A DNA stretch of 5,106 nt from Actinomycetota bacterium (GTDB lineage Bacteria > Actinomycetota > Thermoleophilia > Gaiellales > Gaiellaceae): NCBI GenBank assembly GCA_013694685.1, contig JACDBY010000019.1, forward strand, positions 1 to 5,106, written 5' to 3'. The notes beneath the pieces were generated by a model that worked only from the letters and a program-made list of their open reading frames with translations, ran no database searches and was not told the origin of the DNA. A program made the position numbers and the translations under genes. Below are positions 4,240 through 5,106 of this stretch, one piece after another (the first letter of the stretch is position 1; every line of letters starts with the position of its first letter).

Positions 4240-5106
4240 CTATGGGCACACCGTGTCGAGGCTCGGCCGCCCGGCCGCTCGGTAGGCGAAGTCGTTGTTC
4301 GGTCGCAGGATGTTCTTCGAGAACGCCGTCAGGAAGCGCGGCGCGAGGTTGTTCCGGATGATCGGCTGGAAGAGGTCCTTCCTCTTCATCAGGTTGAGTC
4401 GCGCGTCGACCCACCGCTTGAGCTCGACATTGCCCTGTTTGATGCCGATGCCGTACGGGCCTTCTTGGAACAGATCGTCGGTCAACTTCGCCGCGGGGTT
4501 GGTGGCCGCGATCAGGGCGAGTGAGGTGTCATCGAACATGACCGCGTCGACCCGACCCTGGTTGAACGCGAGGACGGCGTTCGTGACGCTGTCCACGACC
4601 ACGACCTCGGTGCCGCTGAAGCACCGCTTCATCCAACGGTCGTAGACCGAGCCGCTGGTCGTCGCCACCTTCCTACCGCGGATGTCCGCGAGGCTTCTGA
4701 TCGGCGAATCATTCCTGACGAGCAACCTCCCCGATGCGTTGTAGTAAGGCCTCGAGAAGTCGATCCGCGTGTCACGATCGGACGTGTAGGTGAACGTCGA
4801 GATGACGAGATCCACACGACCGTTCGTCAGCAGCGGCTCCCGGACCGCCGGCGGTGCGCAGACGAACGTCAGACGCTGCGCCCGACCGAACGCGTAGCGG
4901 GCGAACTGCTTCGCGATCTCCACGTCGACGCCGGCGTTCTTGCCCCGGACGTCCAGGTACCCGAATGGCGGGGTATCGCACTTGACCCCGACGATGAGCC
5001 GCTTGCGGCTCGCGATCTCGGCGGGCAGCTTCGGCAACACGGGTGCTTTCGCCTCGTGTGCCGTCCGATCCGTCTGCGCAGCGCCGGCCATCGCAGCCGA
5101 CACAGC
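4240..5106 (-). CDS. Amino-acid ABC transporter substrate-binding protein, N-terminus cut by window
   Basis: Extracellular binding protein of the bacterial SBP_bac_3 family; 288 residues are visible. The frame continues past the right edge. The first residues (AVSAAMAGAAQTD) look like the end of a signal peptide, so the GTG at 5103 is not the real start. Counting from that GTG, lobe 1 opens with RLIVGVKCDTPPFGYLD (35-51) and GVDVEIAKQFA (58-68). GRVDLVISTFTYTSDR (95-110) and IDFSRPYY (114-121) follow, then lobe 2 with TSGSVYD (149-155) and GRVDAVMFDDTS (183-194). Arg110 and Asp192 align with the Arg and Asp that hold the alpha-carboxylate and alpha-amino groups in glutamine-binding protein, which supports an amino-acid ligand. 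Which amino acid it binds is not decided. Cysteines at 42, 82, 161 and 286 could form disulfides outside the cell. The C-terminal tail (about 268-287, ending VCP) extends past the usual fold. No lipobox is visible in the part present. Confidence 0.93.
   Translation of the reverse strand, partial: AVSAAMAGAAQTDRTAHEAKAPVLPKLPAEIASRKRLIVGVKCDTPPFGYLDVRGKNAGVDVEIAKQFARYAFGRAQRLTFVCAPPAVREPLLTNGRVDLVISTFTYTSDRDTRIDFSRPYYNASGRLLVRNDSPIRSLADIRGRKVATTSGSVYDRWMKRCFSGTEVVVVDSVTNAVLAFNQGRVDAVMFDDTSLALIAATNPAAKLTDDLFQEGPYGIGIKQGNVELKRWVDARLNLMKRKDLFQPIIRNNLAPRFLTAFSKNILRPNNDFAYRAAGRPSLDTVCP

Overview
The window is GC-rich, its genes favour codons ending in G or C, GTG and TTG are used as starts, and several hairpins follow genes without a U-tract. 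Together with the gene families present (small cupin, ABM-like protein, CHRD domain, a small protein rich in dipeptides such as DDPP), this suggests a high-GC actinobacterium, possibly of the Thermoleophilia type. The lineage is an inference, since no marker gene is present.

Right half (about 2800-5106, minus strand): a polar amino-acid ABC importer operon. The transcript runs from right to left: a periplasmic-type amino-acid-binding protein (its signal peptide is cut by the window edge), then two membrane permeases of the His/Glu family. The permease genes are 4 bp apart, so they are probably coupled. The 58-bp gap between the binding-protein gene and the first permease holds a 14-bp hairpin that pairs fully only in the minus-strand RNA. 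It is a good candidate for setting the usual excess of binding protein over permease. No ATPase gene is visible. In the gluABCD arrangement it would lie just beyond the right edge.

Middle (about 1400-2800): an intact ABM-like small protein (plus strand) converges with a hypothetical minus-strand gene, with a hairpin between their stops. Right of these are a coding-like plus-strand tail followed by a UUCG hairpin, and a possible 58-residue ORF.

Left (1-1433): an intact single-domain cupin gene on the minus strand, with a clear TTGACT-17-GATAAC promoter, sits among remnants. Bases 1-523 are a decayed plus-strand coiled-coil gene whose reading frame slips by -1 about five times and meets one in-frame TAG. 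A zinc-ribbon-like ORF follows it through a TGATG overlap and also looks broken. Bases 1207-1407 encode only the C-terminal half of a CHRD domain, still followed by its hairpin. The cupin promoter lies just upstream of that break.

I see no CRISPR, tRNA, rRNA, insertion sequence or clear new system. The most useful leads are the strand-specific hairpins and the serial one-direction frameshifts at the left end.
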